Below, one piece after another: positions 25,171-36,020 of a DNA stretch of 64,000 nt (its first letter is position 1; each line of letters starts with the position of its first letter). The DNA lies in contig CM035233.1 in assembly GCA_020226215.1 (NCBI GenBank), positions 33,998,027-34,062,026 on the forward strand, in the 5' to 3' direction. A program made the position numbers and the translations under genes. The stretch comes from Sindora glabra (lineage: Eukaryota; Streptophyta; Magnoliopsida; Fabales; Fabaceae). Under the pieces are notes generated by a model, which was given only the letters and a program-made list of their open reading frames with translations, had not been told where the DNA came from and ran no database searches.

Positions 25171-25639
25171 CAATAGAAAAGCTGCTTATGATAGGATTTT
25201 TAATCAATATAACTTTGGGATGAAAGCTAGAAAAGTGACCTTTTTAACTTTGTCATTAAAAAAAGAATAAAAAGATCAAATAAAAATGCTAAAGAAGAAG
25301 AAAGATAGAAAAAGAATGAAAATGAAAAAAGTTTAAGACAAAACAAGGAAAGAGAAAATAAAGAAGGTGATTGTTCAAAATAAAGAGAGGAAAAAGCAAG
25401 TTCAATATAATGATAGGCTAATGTTTGTACTCTTGTACAAAGAAGCTTATATAAATACTAATCAAGAAACTTATAGTTTTCTTGGTGTTATTCACTTTCT
25501 TTTGTGGGAAATTAAAAAGGTGTTCCCTAAGAAATCTTTAAGAGAATTGCTACTTAAGAGAGGAATTGAGCATCAATTGACTTCATTCTAAGTGCTTCTA
25601 TTCCAAATTATCTTGCTTATAGAACAAACTTAATGGAAG
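25171..25639 (+). other. Reina-like protease to reverse transcriptase linker
   Basis: The segment continues the polyprotein. The frame 25367-25591 (MIVQNKERKKQVQY) contains charged, Lys-rich linker residues and the KVFPKKSLRELLLKRGIEHQ stretch that normally precedes the RT fingers. Stops separate it from the flanking domains. Confidence 0.6.
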
Positions 25640-26270
25640 ACAAATGTGAGTGGAGGATCTTATGTCTAAAGGATACAACAAAGAGAGATAAGTCTATATC
25701 TCGTACAAATGTTATGAGTGCTAAAGAAGGATAGGTCTTAGAGAATGTGCATTAATTGCCAATTAATTAAGAAAATCACTATAAAGTATAGATATCTCAT
25801 TCCTAGACTTAATAATATGTTAGATGAATTACATGACTCATATGTGTTTTATTAAATTGATTTGAAACAAAGTTACTATCAAATTAGAATAAGAGACGGT
25901 GATGAGAGGAAAACTACTTTTAAAAGAAAACATGGTTTGTATGAATGGCTTGTTATGCCTTTCGATTTATCTAATGGATTGAGTACTTTTATAAGATTGG
26001 TGAACCATGTTTTATGTCCTTTCATTGGGAAGATTGTTATTATTTATTTCGATGTACTCCTTGTTAATAGAAAAAATGTTAATAACCATATTATACATTT
26101 GAGGCATGTCATGCAAGTTTTGAAAGAAGAAAATTAAATATCAATATGGAGAAATATTCTATTTTTTTGAAAAAAATTATTTTCTTAGGCTATGTTGTTA
26201 GTAGATAAGGAATTGAAATGGATGAAAAGAAAGTTAAAGCAATTGAGGAATAACCTACCCCTAAAAGCGA
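25640..26270 (+). pseudogene. Reina-like reverse transcriptase pseudogene
   Basis: The domain reads KYRYLIPRLNNMLDELH near 25785, then SYYQIRIRDGDERKTTFKRK, GLYEWLVMPFDLSNGLSTF, NHVLCPFIGKIVIIYFD (25862-26137), and MEKYSIFLKKIIFLGYVVS. The catalytic YFDD box is YFDV at about 26047-26058, so the second Asp is lost. A stop lies just before the FKQSYYQI segment and another after KEEN. RT would copy element RNA into DNA; this copy cannot. Confidence 0.9.
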
Positions 26271-26870
26271 TAGTAAGGTGAGAAGTTTCCATGGTTTAAC
26301 TAGCTTTTATAGAAGGTTTGTTAAAGATTATAGCACCCTACCTACCCCTTTAAATGAATTAGCTAAGCAAAATGTAAATTTTCATTGGGGGGAAAAGCAA
26401 GAAAAGACTTTTAATTTATTGGAAGACAAGTTAAACTCCTCACTTTTACTTGTTTTTCTTAACTTCATAAAAATACTTTTAAAATTGCATGTGATGCCTT
26501 AAGTATAGGTATTGGAACTATATTATTTCAAGAAAGAAAGCATGTTGCCTATCTTAATAAGAAGCTAAATAAAGTAACTCTTAATTACCCTACATATGAC
26601 AAATAACTTTATGCTTTGGTTTAGGCTTTAAAAACATGGCAATGCTACCTATAGTTAAAGGAGTTTGTCATTCTTATCGATCATGAAGTCTTAAAGCATT
26701 TGAAGAGTTAAGAAAAGTAAACAAGAGGCATGCAAAATGGATGGAGTTCAATGAATCATTTCCCTATGAAATTCAATATAAGCAAGGCAAAGATAATGTA
26801 ATTGCTGATGCATTACATTGAAGGTATCTTTTTATCTTTATTCTACAATCTAAATTGTTAGGATTTGAAT
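26271..26870 (+). pseudogene. Reina-like RNase H pseudogene
   Basis: The frame 26278-26502 gives the connection domain MRSFHGLTSFYRRFVKDYST and PLNELAKQNVNFHWGEKQEK. Further frames give LNYPTYDK and ALVXALKTWQCYL-like residues, then KHLKS and KRHAKWMEFNESFPYEIQY, ending in QGKDNVIADAL near 26785-26815, the RNase H C-terminal signature. Stops and frameshifts occur near 26500, 26605 and 26820. Confidence 0.85.
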
Positions 26871-27990
26871 ATATGAAAAACTTTATGAGAATGATGGTGA
26901 TGATTTTTCTAGTATTTTTCAAGCATGTGAAAAAAAATCCTTTGAGAAATTCTATAGATATGATGGTTTCTTGTTTAAGGAGAGAAAATTATGTATGGCT
27001 AAGAGTTTTCTTAAAGACTTGCTTATGAGAAAAGCTCATAATGTAGAGTTGATAGGATATTTTGGAATAAGAAAGACTTTAAACATCTTTTATGAACATT
27101 TCTTTTAGCCTAATATAAGATATGATGTTGAGAATCTTTGTGCTAATTATGTTACTTGCAAGGAAGTAAAATCTAGAGTAATGCTACATGGTTCGTATAC
27201 CCTAATCCCCATTCCTAATTAGCCTTGGACTAATATATCTATAAATTTTGTTTTAGGTTTGCTTACGTCCAAGAAAGGAAAAGACTATGTGCTTGTCATG
27301 ATTAACAAATTTTTAAAGATGGCTCATTTCATACCATGCTATAAAATTGATAATGCAATAAACATAGTGAATCTTTTCTTTAGAGAAATGGTAAGACTTA
27401 ATGAAGTGCCAAAGAGCATTATTTCTAATCAAAATGTGATATTCTTTAGCTACTTTTGAAAAGTCTTATGAAATATATCATCCATAAAAGAATGGACAAA
27501 TCAAGGTAGTAAACAAAACTTTAATTATTTTATTGTGCTCCATTATATTAAGTTTGCATATAATAAAATTACTCATGTTGTTACCCAATTTTCCTTATTT
27601 GAGCTTATTTATGATTTCAATCCACTAACTCCTTTGGATTTATTACCATTACCTATTAATAAGAAGTCTTCCTTGGATTGGAAGAAGAAAGCAAAATTGA
27701 TTAAAAAGTTACATGAGCAAGTGAGAGCAAACATTGAGAAGTAGGCTTCCTAATATGTCCAAAAAGCTAACAAAGGGTAATAGAAAATTATATTTGAACC
27801 AAAAGACTTGGTTTAGGTTTACATGAGAAAAGAAAGGTTTTCGGCCTAAAGGAAACCTAAATTACACCTAAGAAGAGATAGTTTTTTCCTAATACATGAA
27901 AGGATCAATGATAGTGCTTACAAGTTATAACTTTCAAATGAGTATAGAGTTAGTGTTACTTTAATGTTGCTAACTTATCTTCATTTGATG
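26871..27990 (+). pseudogene. Reina-like integrase pseudogene
   Basis: The zinc-binding part is visible near 27030-27180 as KAHNVELIGYFGIRKTL and CANYVTCKEVK. The catalytic core follows in frame 27259-27459 (SKKGKDYVLVMINKFLKMAH, FFREMVRLNEVPKSII). A deletion after 27460 removes the end of the core. The C-terminal part is the frame 27535-27744 (LHYIKFAYNK, FNPLTPLDLLPLP). A GPKDLVxxYMRKERF-like tail and NDSAYKL-like residues lead to about 27990. The core has Asp-to-Asn changes (NKFLKMAH for DRFSKMAH; SNQNV for SDRD), so it is inactive. Confidence 0.85.
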
Positions 27991-28020
27991 TTAGTCTCGA
28001 TTTAAGGATGAATCCTTTTT

Positions 28021-28035
28021 AAGTAGAGGGGATAA
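28021..28035 (+). other. Polypurine tract of the Reina-like element
   Basis: The purine-rich run AAGTAGAGGGGATAA directly precedes the LTR start at 28036, as required for plus-strand DNA priming. Confidence 0.65.
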
Positions 28036-28857
28036 TGTAATCTTGAGGATCATGGAAGAGTATTTACATTTACTAAAAAGACCAGTCATAAGGAGCAAGA
28101 CAAAAAATATGAAAGAAGCCCTTCAAGGACTTGTTCAAGAAGCTTATAAGCATAAGGATGAAGCCTTGGAAGGATCCAATAAGTGGATTTCTTGCATTTC
28201 AAGCATTGAAGACTAGTAGTTGATTATTATACTCAAGTACTATACTTAAAGTTTATCTCTACTTGCAAGTACTTAACTTTTGCACTCAAGAACTACCTCA
28301 ATTTTGGATAGTACATGAATAGAGTACTTGAGTACTCTATTGCAAAATTCATTTATCTTAGCTACTAGGCCTTGGATTAGTTGTTTGTTATGGCTTAAGC
28401 CATTTGTTCTTAATGTCAATTATGTAAGCCTGGCCTATTATTATTAATACTTTATTTTGGATAAGTTATGGTTTAATTGGTGTGCTAATATGTGGCTTAT
28501 TTATGTCTAATTGAGCTTAATTACCCTAATCACATTTTTAGTTATAAAAGAATGTTCGTTCCTTATTGAGCACAACTTTAGATAACTAATTTGAGATCAA
28601 ATTTTTTAGAGGAGTTTCTCTTTAAGGTTCATGCAAGAACTTCAGGGCTTATTAAAGAATTCATCCTTTATGGCATTTACATTTATAACTTATCATTTTT
28701 TTTAAGTGTGGCATGATTCTTCTATGCATTTTTCATTTTCATTTTTAATTTTTAAGATAACCTTAACATTTTTAAATTGTTCATAGGTTCTAGACAATAG
28801 GTTTGCATCATTAAAGGCGTGTGATCTAAGTTTTTCCTCTAACAATTGGATAATACA
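28036..28857 (+). repeat. 3' LTR of the Reina-like element
   Basis: The LTR begins TGTAATCTTGAGG after the polypurine tract and ends GATAATACA, with matching TGTA...TACA ends, about 820 bp. Directly after it, from 28858, a minus-strand Tekay-like integrase begins in mid-domain. No second copy of this LTR was found in the window. Confidence 0.6.
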
Positions 28858-29400
28858 TTTTAGCTGCATGTCTATTTAGGGATGAAAGGCTGTGCTAAAC
28901 TATAACTGATCCTTACAGCTTGTTGAAAGGATTTCTAGAAATGAGTGGTAAATTGAGTGCCTTTATTAGAAAGATAGTAATGAGAACTTTATGAAAGGGA
29001 ATAAGTTTGTCTAAATATGCATAAGTATATTGCAATATCAAGTAGGCAATTTTGACTAGTAAAAAAGTGTCATTTTGGTCAATTGATCCACTATCACCTA
29101 GATGGAATCATACCCCTTAGGGTACTTTGGCAAACTTGTTTTCACCTTAGAATTTATAAGGATTGGTATAATCTTACAAGTCATTAGTGCTTTGCTTCCA
29201 CTTGTTAACAAGTAAAACTTTTAGTCATAAAGTCTAACACATCTCTTTCCCTATCCACTAGAAAACCTCCTACAAGTCATGTACATTTTGGCAACTCCTA
29301 GATGCGTGACATAAGAAGAACCCAAAATCGTCTTTAGCACTTAATCACTCCTTTCTCATTAATGGTCAAATCATCACATTGGTTTGTTATTGTCTTTTCT
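28858..29400 (-). pseudogene. Tekay-like integrase core, truncated
   Basis: The minus strand from about 29110 reads GYDSI-VIVDQLTKM, matching the HDSIWVVVDRLTKSAHF strand of chromoviral integrase. It continues to FSTAFHP and IDMQLKCII near 28860 (normally FSTAFHPQTDGQSERTIQ). The catalytic core is therefore partly visible, with stops in several places. The match ends at the Reina-like LTR boundary, and the integrase C-terminus and chromodomain are missing. Confidence 0.75.
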
Positions 29401-30750
29401 TTCAAAGTAATGTATTGGGCATCATGTTTTTGAGATTCTTTTATTCTTTTGATTATTATAAATTTTATAGCCATTTAAACAAACAATATTCCTTGGTTAA
29501 TTAATTGCATATCGGCTAAAGCACTTGATGATTTTCTGCTCAATACATATGTCATAACAATTACCTTACTAAGGTGATAGAGAATTGAGTAGTCATAATC
29601 CTTAATGAGTTCCATCCATCTTCATTGCCTCAAATTTAGATTCTTTAACTTAAAGATGTATTTTAAACTTTTATGATCAATATAAATCTCACAAGTTTCC
29701 CTACACAAATAGTACCTCCAAATCTTCTAAGTAAATACTATTGCAACCACCTCTAAATCCTATGTTAGGTAGTTTATTTCATGCCTTTTCAATTAATAGA
29801 AGGTATACATAATGACTTTTCCATTCCATATCAACATATAACCAAGGTCTACTTTAGAAGCATCATAGTATACTATAAATCCACCAATACCTACCATTAA
29901 AGTAAAAATAGGTGATGAAATTGAACATGCCTTTAGCTTTTAAAAGCTACTCTCATAATCATTTAAACACACAAAATTAACTCCTTTTTAAGTCAATTTG
30001 GTTAATGATGCAACCATTTTGGAGAAATCTTATACACTCTTAGGACAAAAAAATTCTAGATCATTAAGAGAAAAGTAGATCTTGTCCAACTCTCCATAGC
30101 TTCAATCTTTTAAGGATGCACTTTAACCCTTTCTTGAGATACTATATGCCTTAAAAAATTCATTCTAGTCATTCAAAATTCACGTTTAGAAAATTTTGCA
30201 TACAACTAATGCTTACATAAATTTTGTAACACAATCCTAACATGTTAAGCATGTTTTCCCTTATTCATTAAGTACATCAGTATATCATTTATAAACACAA
30301 TCATAAACTTATCTAAGAATAGCTTGAACACTCTATTCATAGGATCCATAAACATTATTGGTGCATTAGTTAAGCCAAAGGACATGACTAAAATTCATAA
30401 TGTCTATACTGCATTCTAAAGGGCATCTTTGGTAGATCCACCTCTTAAGTCTTTAATTGGTGATACTTGGACCATAAATTTATCCTTAAGAAGTACCTTG
30501 CACCTTGTAGTAGGTCAAACAAGTCATAAATACAAGGCAAGGTGTACTTGTTCTTAACTGCCACTTTGTTTAGTTAATGGTACAAATAAAAAGATCAATC
30601 TTCCTTTTTAAAAAATAATATTAGGGCTCCCCAAGGAGATAAACTAAGCCAAATGAATCCTTTATCCATTAATTCTTATAATTGTACCTTTATTTCTTTC
30701 AATTTAGTTGGTGCCATTTGATAGAGAAGTATAGAAATTGGTTTTGTGTT
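29401..30750 (-). pseudogene. Tekay-like reverse transcriptase and RNase H pseudogene
   Basis: Minus-strand pieces give the RT core FMIVFINDILMY at about 30305-30270, then LYAKFSKRKF, MNFLRHIVSQERVKV and KIEAMESWTRST-like residues. RNase H follows with VDL-YTMMLLK, GMEKSLC and IYIDHKSLKYIFKLKN-like residues (about 29650-29690). The family's catalytic F(I/V)DD box reads FIND, so the first Asp is Asn (30283-30291). Stops are frequent. Confidence 0.8.
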
Positions 30751-30899
30751 AGGTGTTGAGTCAATATTGAACTTGACTTTCAATTTAGTAGTAATCTAAG
30801 TAGCTCTTTGGGAAATACATTTGGGAATTCACATACAACTAGAGCCTTTTCATATATGATATTGGTTAATCAAAATCTTTTATCACAACTAAATAAGTA

Positions 30900-31330
30900 G
30901 TACATTATCTCCTCATAAGCTTCTAAGTGTTCATGTTAGAGATCAACCCTATGAATTAGTAAGCCTTTTCCATAAAAAAAAATTAGTGGGGATACTTTTA
31001 TAAGAAATGTCATAATTTTATTAAGACAATTCATACATATATGATATTGATACAATCAATCCATCTTTAAAATCACATCATAATTTGACAATATCAAGTT
31101 TGCCAACATAACATTGTTACAAATAACTATAGGGAACTTCTTAATTATATGAATAGCTATATGGTCTTATCAACAGGAATCATCACCATTAGTAGTGAAT
31201 CTAAAACACTATGAGGGTTATTTAATGGAAGGCCAAATCTTTTTTAGATGAATGAATAGGTAGCATTTAGATTAAATAACACTGTAGTAAAGAGTTTGTC
31301 AAAATTGAGAATACCTATTACCATTATATT
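30900..31330 (-). pseudogene. Tekay-like protease segment
   Basis: The minus strand shows LNFDKLFTTVLFNLNATYSF (31310-31250), a broken form of the retropepsin strand in which the family has FDSGATHSFI. It is followed by LPLNNPHSVLDSLLMV and later by MDWL-type residues. The catalytic region is decayed beyond function. It lies between gag and RT as expected. Confidence 0.6.
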
Positions 31331-32600
31331 GGATGCTTGAGTTTTTATCATGTTAAAGTGAAAACTCTCATTGGATTACCAGTTACATTCTTCCCACAGC
31401 TTCCTCCATCATTAGCTTTTCTTGAAATAGCTTGATTTTCTACCAAAAATGAAAAATAAGTCATGGTTATGCCTAACTAGGTAATGGCTAAGTTGGCCTT
31501 AAAATGAAAGAGGTTTCTTAAGTATTCCTTTACCTTATGTCTTACTAAGCATCATTAATAACACACTATGTTATTCTTTCCATATGGCCTATGATGCATG
31601 TTTTTGCACTACACACATCAAGGTGGTTCCCTAGGAAAATTGCTTCAGCCTTACAAAGTTCTATCTTTAAAGCTTGAGTTTATTCTTAAGAAGCTTTATT
31701 GACCTATCATGTTCTATCCTATAGTTGGTGCACTTGAAATGTTTCTCAAGTTCATTGGTCCTATAATGGATTTGTTCCCTTCACTTGTAAGAGCAACTTG
31801 AATGGGCTATCCCCTCATATGTTATATAACACTAAGTTTTTTACCTACTCCTCTTCTTCCTTCCTAATTAGATTTCATACTCCATTCTCTCCTATGTTCA
31901 AAGCTCCATATGAAAGGCTTAATGTAATGCTTTTTGATATATGGTGGCATTAATGATGTTGATAAGCTCGAAGTAGTATTCTTATAGACCTTAGCCTTAG
32001 CTCTCTCAATTAGCATCATATGTCTTGTATACTAGAACATTCTAATAAATTAGGCATTATACTCACTTATGGCATGACTCCCTTACTTTAGTTATCCAAA
32101 TTCTTGGACTCTAATTTGCCTCATAATTGGTAGTAAAAAGTGGTTAATTAAGGTGTCTTGGAAGGTCACCTAAGTTATAGGTGTAACATTTAAATTTCTA
32201 TTTTCAAATATGCTAGAAAACTAGTAATGGACCATATCATCTAATTGGTACCTTTCTAGTTCAATCAACAAAGGTTTAGGGCATTCCAACATCTTCCCAT
32301 ATTACTCAATTTGAGGTAGAAACTGGGACAGGTCCATCTTCAAATTTGTTCCTAAATGATGTAGGGGTTTCAATTTAATGAACTCATAGATGATATGGAG
32401 TTTATTACCTAAGCCTCCCTTAAGAGAGGGATTCCTATCCCTCTCTCTTTCTTATTCTTTTCATACATATCAATTATCTTGACCATATTACTTGCAATCT
32501 CTATTCTGGTTAAGGCTTATGTAATTTAGTTCACAACTTATTGTAAGAAATTTATAGCACGAGGTGGAATTTCTTGGTCATTCTTACTCATTTTTTAATT
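31331..32600 (-). pseudogene. Tekay-like gag pseudogene
   Basis: Minus-strand translation gives FIKLKPLHHLGT, then EKMLECPKPL-like, ERYQLDDMVHY and VQEFG residues (32390-32080), matching the chromoviral gag core (F-x-K-x-xPPxFxG, YxLxxxAxxWW, VxEYxxxF). Toward the C-terminus, residues around 31640-31500 (CKNMHHRPYGK, then CYxC and HKVKEYLRN) are remnants of a zinc knuckle. Stops occur throughout. Gag would package the element RNA. Confidence 0.65.
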
Positions 32601-32918
32601 ACTACTATGATCTTATGAATCGATAAAGGATTTTTCATTTTTAAGGTTTCCATGTTGTCTATGTTATCCTCTAATCGTCACCATGTCCTAATTCATAGAA
32701 CTATTAGATACAACTACAAATATAAAAATTTGCCAAGAAAAATCCACCATTACTAATTATAGATATTATAGGGTTAAATGGAATAGTATTGGTGATATGT
32801 GATCTAATTTACACATGTACCATTGATATAGTTTCAATGAAGATCCCTTTTGACAATAATAAAATCAAGTCATTTAACCAATCCTAAGGGCCATTATTTG
32901 ACAAAAAAATCTTAAACC

Positions 32919-32933
32919 TAACTTTGATACCGA
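32919..32933 (-). other. Decayed primer-binding site, tRNA-iMet type (Tekay-like)
   Basis: The minus strand reads CGGTATCAAAGTTAG, close to TGGTATCAGAGC, the complement of initiator tRNA-Met used by Tekay-type and many copia elements. It lies between gag and the LTR. Confidence 0.65.
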
Positions 32934-32939
32934 CTTTAT

Positions 32940-33912
32940 CATGACTTGTTATGATCATAACTAGTATAGAACTATTCTTGAATAGTCCTATTAACCTCAT
33001 TCATATCAATTAACCATCACAATGGAGGAAACATCTGCAACACATTTTCATTTATTAAAGAAAATAAAATATATTTCATTTCAAGCAATTCATCTAAGTT
33101 TGAATTCAATTTTCAAAGAATAGTTAAGCTAACTTACAAGTCTTTTTTTCACAAATGCATAAGTTAGCCTAACTAAGCAACACACTACTAGTATCTAACT
33201 ACTAATCCTAGTAAAAGGTTTCTTAGCTTAACTAGTCTTGCTTAATTACAAGTATTTAACTTTTCACATATATCATTCCATTTGTTACTAAATTCGCAAA
33301 AAAAAAAGTATAAGAACTCTTATAAGAGGGCATCCTACTTGTTGTAATAGAAGTGGTAGAATATCCTATTGTGTATTTAAAAAGTTATATCCATAAGGAA
33401 GTAAATATAGAAGAAGTAAGTATAGAAACTTAATGAGAAATACTTAACCTAATATAAATATTGTATTGTGAAAATTAAATATGATAAGGTAAGAACAAAC
33501 ACCCAGGACTCTATTTGAATTTCCATAAATCATCACCATCGAATGCAAAAGTTAACTAACTTTACCACTTCCATTCAAGGAATTTATGTGATTAGTAACC
33601 CATGAGGGAAACACCTACTTAATAAGGGAAAAAAGAGAAAATTTTAATGTAAGGAATTACAATACAATTTAATCATAAATGAAAAAAAAATCCTCTATTT
33701 GACTCCCTTTATGCTTATCTATTATAACCCTAACCTTGTTCCTCCATGATTAACCTTAGTCCTTCACCAACAGCACATGAATCTGGTGCATTAGTCATAA
33801 CATAAGTATCAATTGCCCATATCATCATTCTCATTAGTTTTACAATCTATTACATAACAAAAAACATCTCATCAGCATTTCAAAATCATACTTATAAACA
33901 TTAATATTAATT

Positions 33913-33966
<54 letters not shown>

Positions 33967-35263
33967 TACACAAAAGCAAGACCTAAGTAACTAACTAATC
34001 CAAACAAAACTTAGAATCCAAGTTTTAATGTTTAATAGCATAATAAAGTTAAATCACATAATTTCCTTCCTTTCATAAGTGCAAATGTTTTTACTTACTT
34101 ATTTCATTTTCCATTATTCATTTTAACATTATCTATCCATATCTTACATAGTCCTAAAGTTTCATTGATATTTGAATTCATTAAAAATATAATAATTCAA
34201 GGAAACATGATAGTAATTGACTATAAACATTTAGAGAAAAATTCTAACTATAGCTAATTATGGGGTCTAAAGAGTGACTTTACCAAATACAGTCAACTAT
34301 ATTTATCCATAGAATAATTCTAATAAGTTATAGTTAACTATGTAGTTAATTATAGCCTCGTAATTTGGAGATTCTTTTTTGTAAAATCATTATTCATCCA
34401 CATATCTAACACTTATATCTTATTTGCATTCCAACAACTAATCTATCAAAACTTGCAATAAATAGTCCTAAATAACAAATTCCACTAAAAAACTTCAATT
34501 TTAAAGGTTAAAATAACATTTCATACATATTCCTTAAAAACCTTATGAATACCAAATTCAAACAAAATGGTAGGTCTAAGTTAAGGTTTCGATAGAATTC
34601 TACTTACAACGCTTAGAGAAAAGGAATAGAGTTAATGATTGAAGAGGATTGAATCTTTACATATCAAAATAAAGAATTTTTGCAAAGATTCCTTCCAGAT
34701 CCAACTTTACTTATTAAACTTAACCTAATTCCTTAGAAAAGAAGGGAAGATAGGTGATTAAGCTATAAAATCCACAAAAGATTGAGAGTGACTAGAATTC
34801 TTACCTCAAATGAGATGGATGTTAAAGGGAATTGATGAAGTTCTTGTTAAAAAGAGGAGGTTTTGGCTTGAGAGCAGTTAAAAAAATAATAAATGAAAGA
34901 ATGAAGGAGTTAAAGGTGTTTTAGTGAGGAAATTCAAGAAAAAGAGCTGAGGGGCATTTTGGAAAAAGAACTTTATAATTTCTTTTCATCATTTATTTCT
35001 TCTTAATTATCAAGCTTTAATCATCATAATAAATTCCTAATAAATTCATCTTACTTTGATTCATCCTTAAACTTTAGTAATTCAATAAACCTATATTTTA
35101 CTAAAACTTTCTAACTTATTCATTTTTCCAATTATTTACCATATTAATCATTTCAATAATTTATTACTTTCTTCTCCTAAAGTTTTCAGGACTTAATATA
35201 TGTTATTAAAATAAAGATAAATAAATAGGTAAATAAATAAATTAAAATGTTAGGGGCATGGCA
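32940..35263 (-). repeat. 5' LTR of the Tekay-like element
   Basis: On the minus strand the LTR would begin TGCCATGCCCCTAAC at 35263 (a decayed TGTCAC-type start) and end just before the primer site near 32940, about 2.3 kb. It holds a long AC microsatellite (33915-33971). The exact ends are inferred, because no partner LTR or target duplication is available. Confidence 0.5.
33915..33971. repeat. (AC)n microsatellite
   Basis: Around 24 uninterrupted AC units are followed by a few CATA-type variants, inside the Tekay-like LTR. Confidence 0.95.
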
Positions 35264-35532
35264 GTGATCATCTAGTTTGTGCATTCATGATGAGCTCTAA
35301 TGGTGATCAAGCACTGATCGAGTGTTCATGACTGGAATGCTTGCATTTATCAAAAACAAACATAATTTCTACTAACTTTCGTGAAGATATTGCATTAGGA
35401 TTGAAAATTTTTACTTCTCGCATGCCATAAAGTTATTATTCTATCATTGATTTGTTTCCTTCACATAGATCCTTAATGAGTTTTAGAATAATTTAACTTT
35501 TTACATGTGATTTCTACATTTCAAACCTAACA

Positions 35533-35546
35533 ATGGTATTAAAGCT
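35533..35546 (+). other. Decayed primer-binding site, tRNA-iMet type (copia A)
   Basis: ATGGTATTAAAGCT follows an LTR-like CCTAACA end; the usual sequence is TTGGTATCAGAGC. The differences at CAGAG are C-to-T and G-to-A. Confidence 0.65.
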
Positions 35547-35678
35547 ACTCGCAAACCATAAATTGGAGTATGTGTTTTATCAATTTTTTATATATGTTTA
35601 TGTAATAAATATGAGTCAATTTTATTCCTAAATAAATAACTATATATGTGAAATATATGAATCATATTTCATATTTTG

Positions 35679-35679
<1 letters not shown>

Positions 35680-35723
<44 letters not shown>
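35680..35723. repeat. (TA)n microsatellite
   Basis: About 20 TA units. A shorter TA run lies at 35775-35794. Confidence 0.95.
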
Positions 35724-35726
<3 letters not shown>

Positions 35727-36020
35727 AATAAGTTTAGTACTAGCTTAATATGTGCATATATATATGTAAGTTCGATATATATATATATATATATAAATAA
35801 ATTTTAACATGGCCTTGTATACAATATACATGTTTGAATGATTTAGGAGTAACTTGAGAATTATTTTAGAATATTTCTGGATTGATTCCAAAAATGGTTT
35901 TAGAATCGTGCTTTTAGATGGTGATGTCTAGTTTTCTTTTAGGTATCCACCCTAAAACCCTAACAAAGGGGTTTTATCCCCTCAACCTCTTTTCAATGAC
36001 CAATTAGCGAGACTGTTATA

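Larger units (their letters stand above)
23718..28857 (+). mobile_element. Reina-like Ty3/gypsy chromovirus, decayed
   Basis: The plus strand carries gag (about 23930-24735), protease (24736-25170), reverse transcriptase (25640-26270), RNase H (26271-26870), integrase (26871-27990), polypurine tract (28021-28035) and a 3' LTR (28036-28857). The order and the residues (DDMLDELH-like, LYEWLVMPF, VRSFHGLTSFYRRFVK) are those of Reina-type plant elements. The 5' LTR and primer site are not seen; the copia-type solo LTR at 22275-23717 lies immediately upstream. Stops and frameshifts occur in every domain, so it cannot move by itself. Confidence 0.85.
28858..35263 (-). mobile_element. Tekay-like Ty3/gypsy chromovirus, truncated in integrase
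   Basis: On the minus strand the order is 5' LTR (35263-32940), primer site (32933-32919), gag (32600-31331), protease (31330-30900), RT and RNase H (30750-29500) and the integrase core (29400-28858). The residues match Tekay-type plant elements throughout. The integrase stops abruptly at the Reina-like 3' LTR, and neither the integrase end, chromodomain nor 3' LTR is present, so the element was cut by the Reina-like insertion or a later rearrangement. All frames contain many stops; no open frame survives. Confidence 0.8.
35264..36020 (+). mobile_element. Ty1/copia element A, 5' end and leader part 1
   Basis: The segment ends an LTR at CCTAACA (35532) and then has an initiator-Met-type primer site (35533-35546). 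The leader that follows contains a long TA tract (35680-35723) and is interrupted at 36020 by the Athila copy B insertion. Joining across that insertion (target TTATA) leads to 47612, and across the 48722-50146 solo LTR to the copia gag at 50200. I infer that these pieces are one plus-strand copia element. The 5' LTR is truncated to at most 270 bases. Confidence 0.6.

Noticed and set aside
34240..34380. Possible MITE in the Tekay-like LTR (repeated AACTATAG/TTAATTATAG words)
   Set aside because: The arms do not pair well as an inverted repeat and no target duplication is seen.
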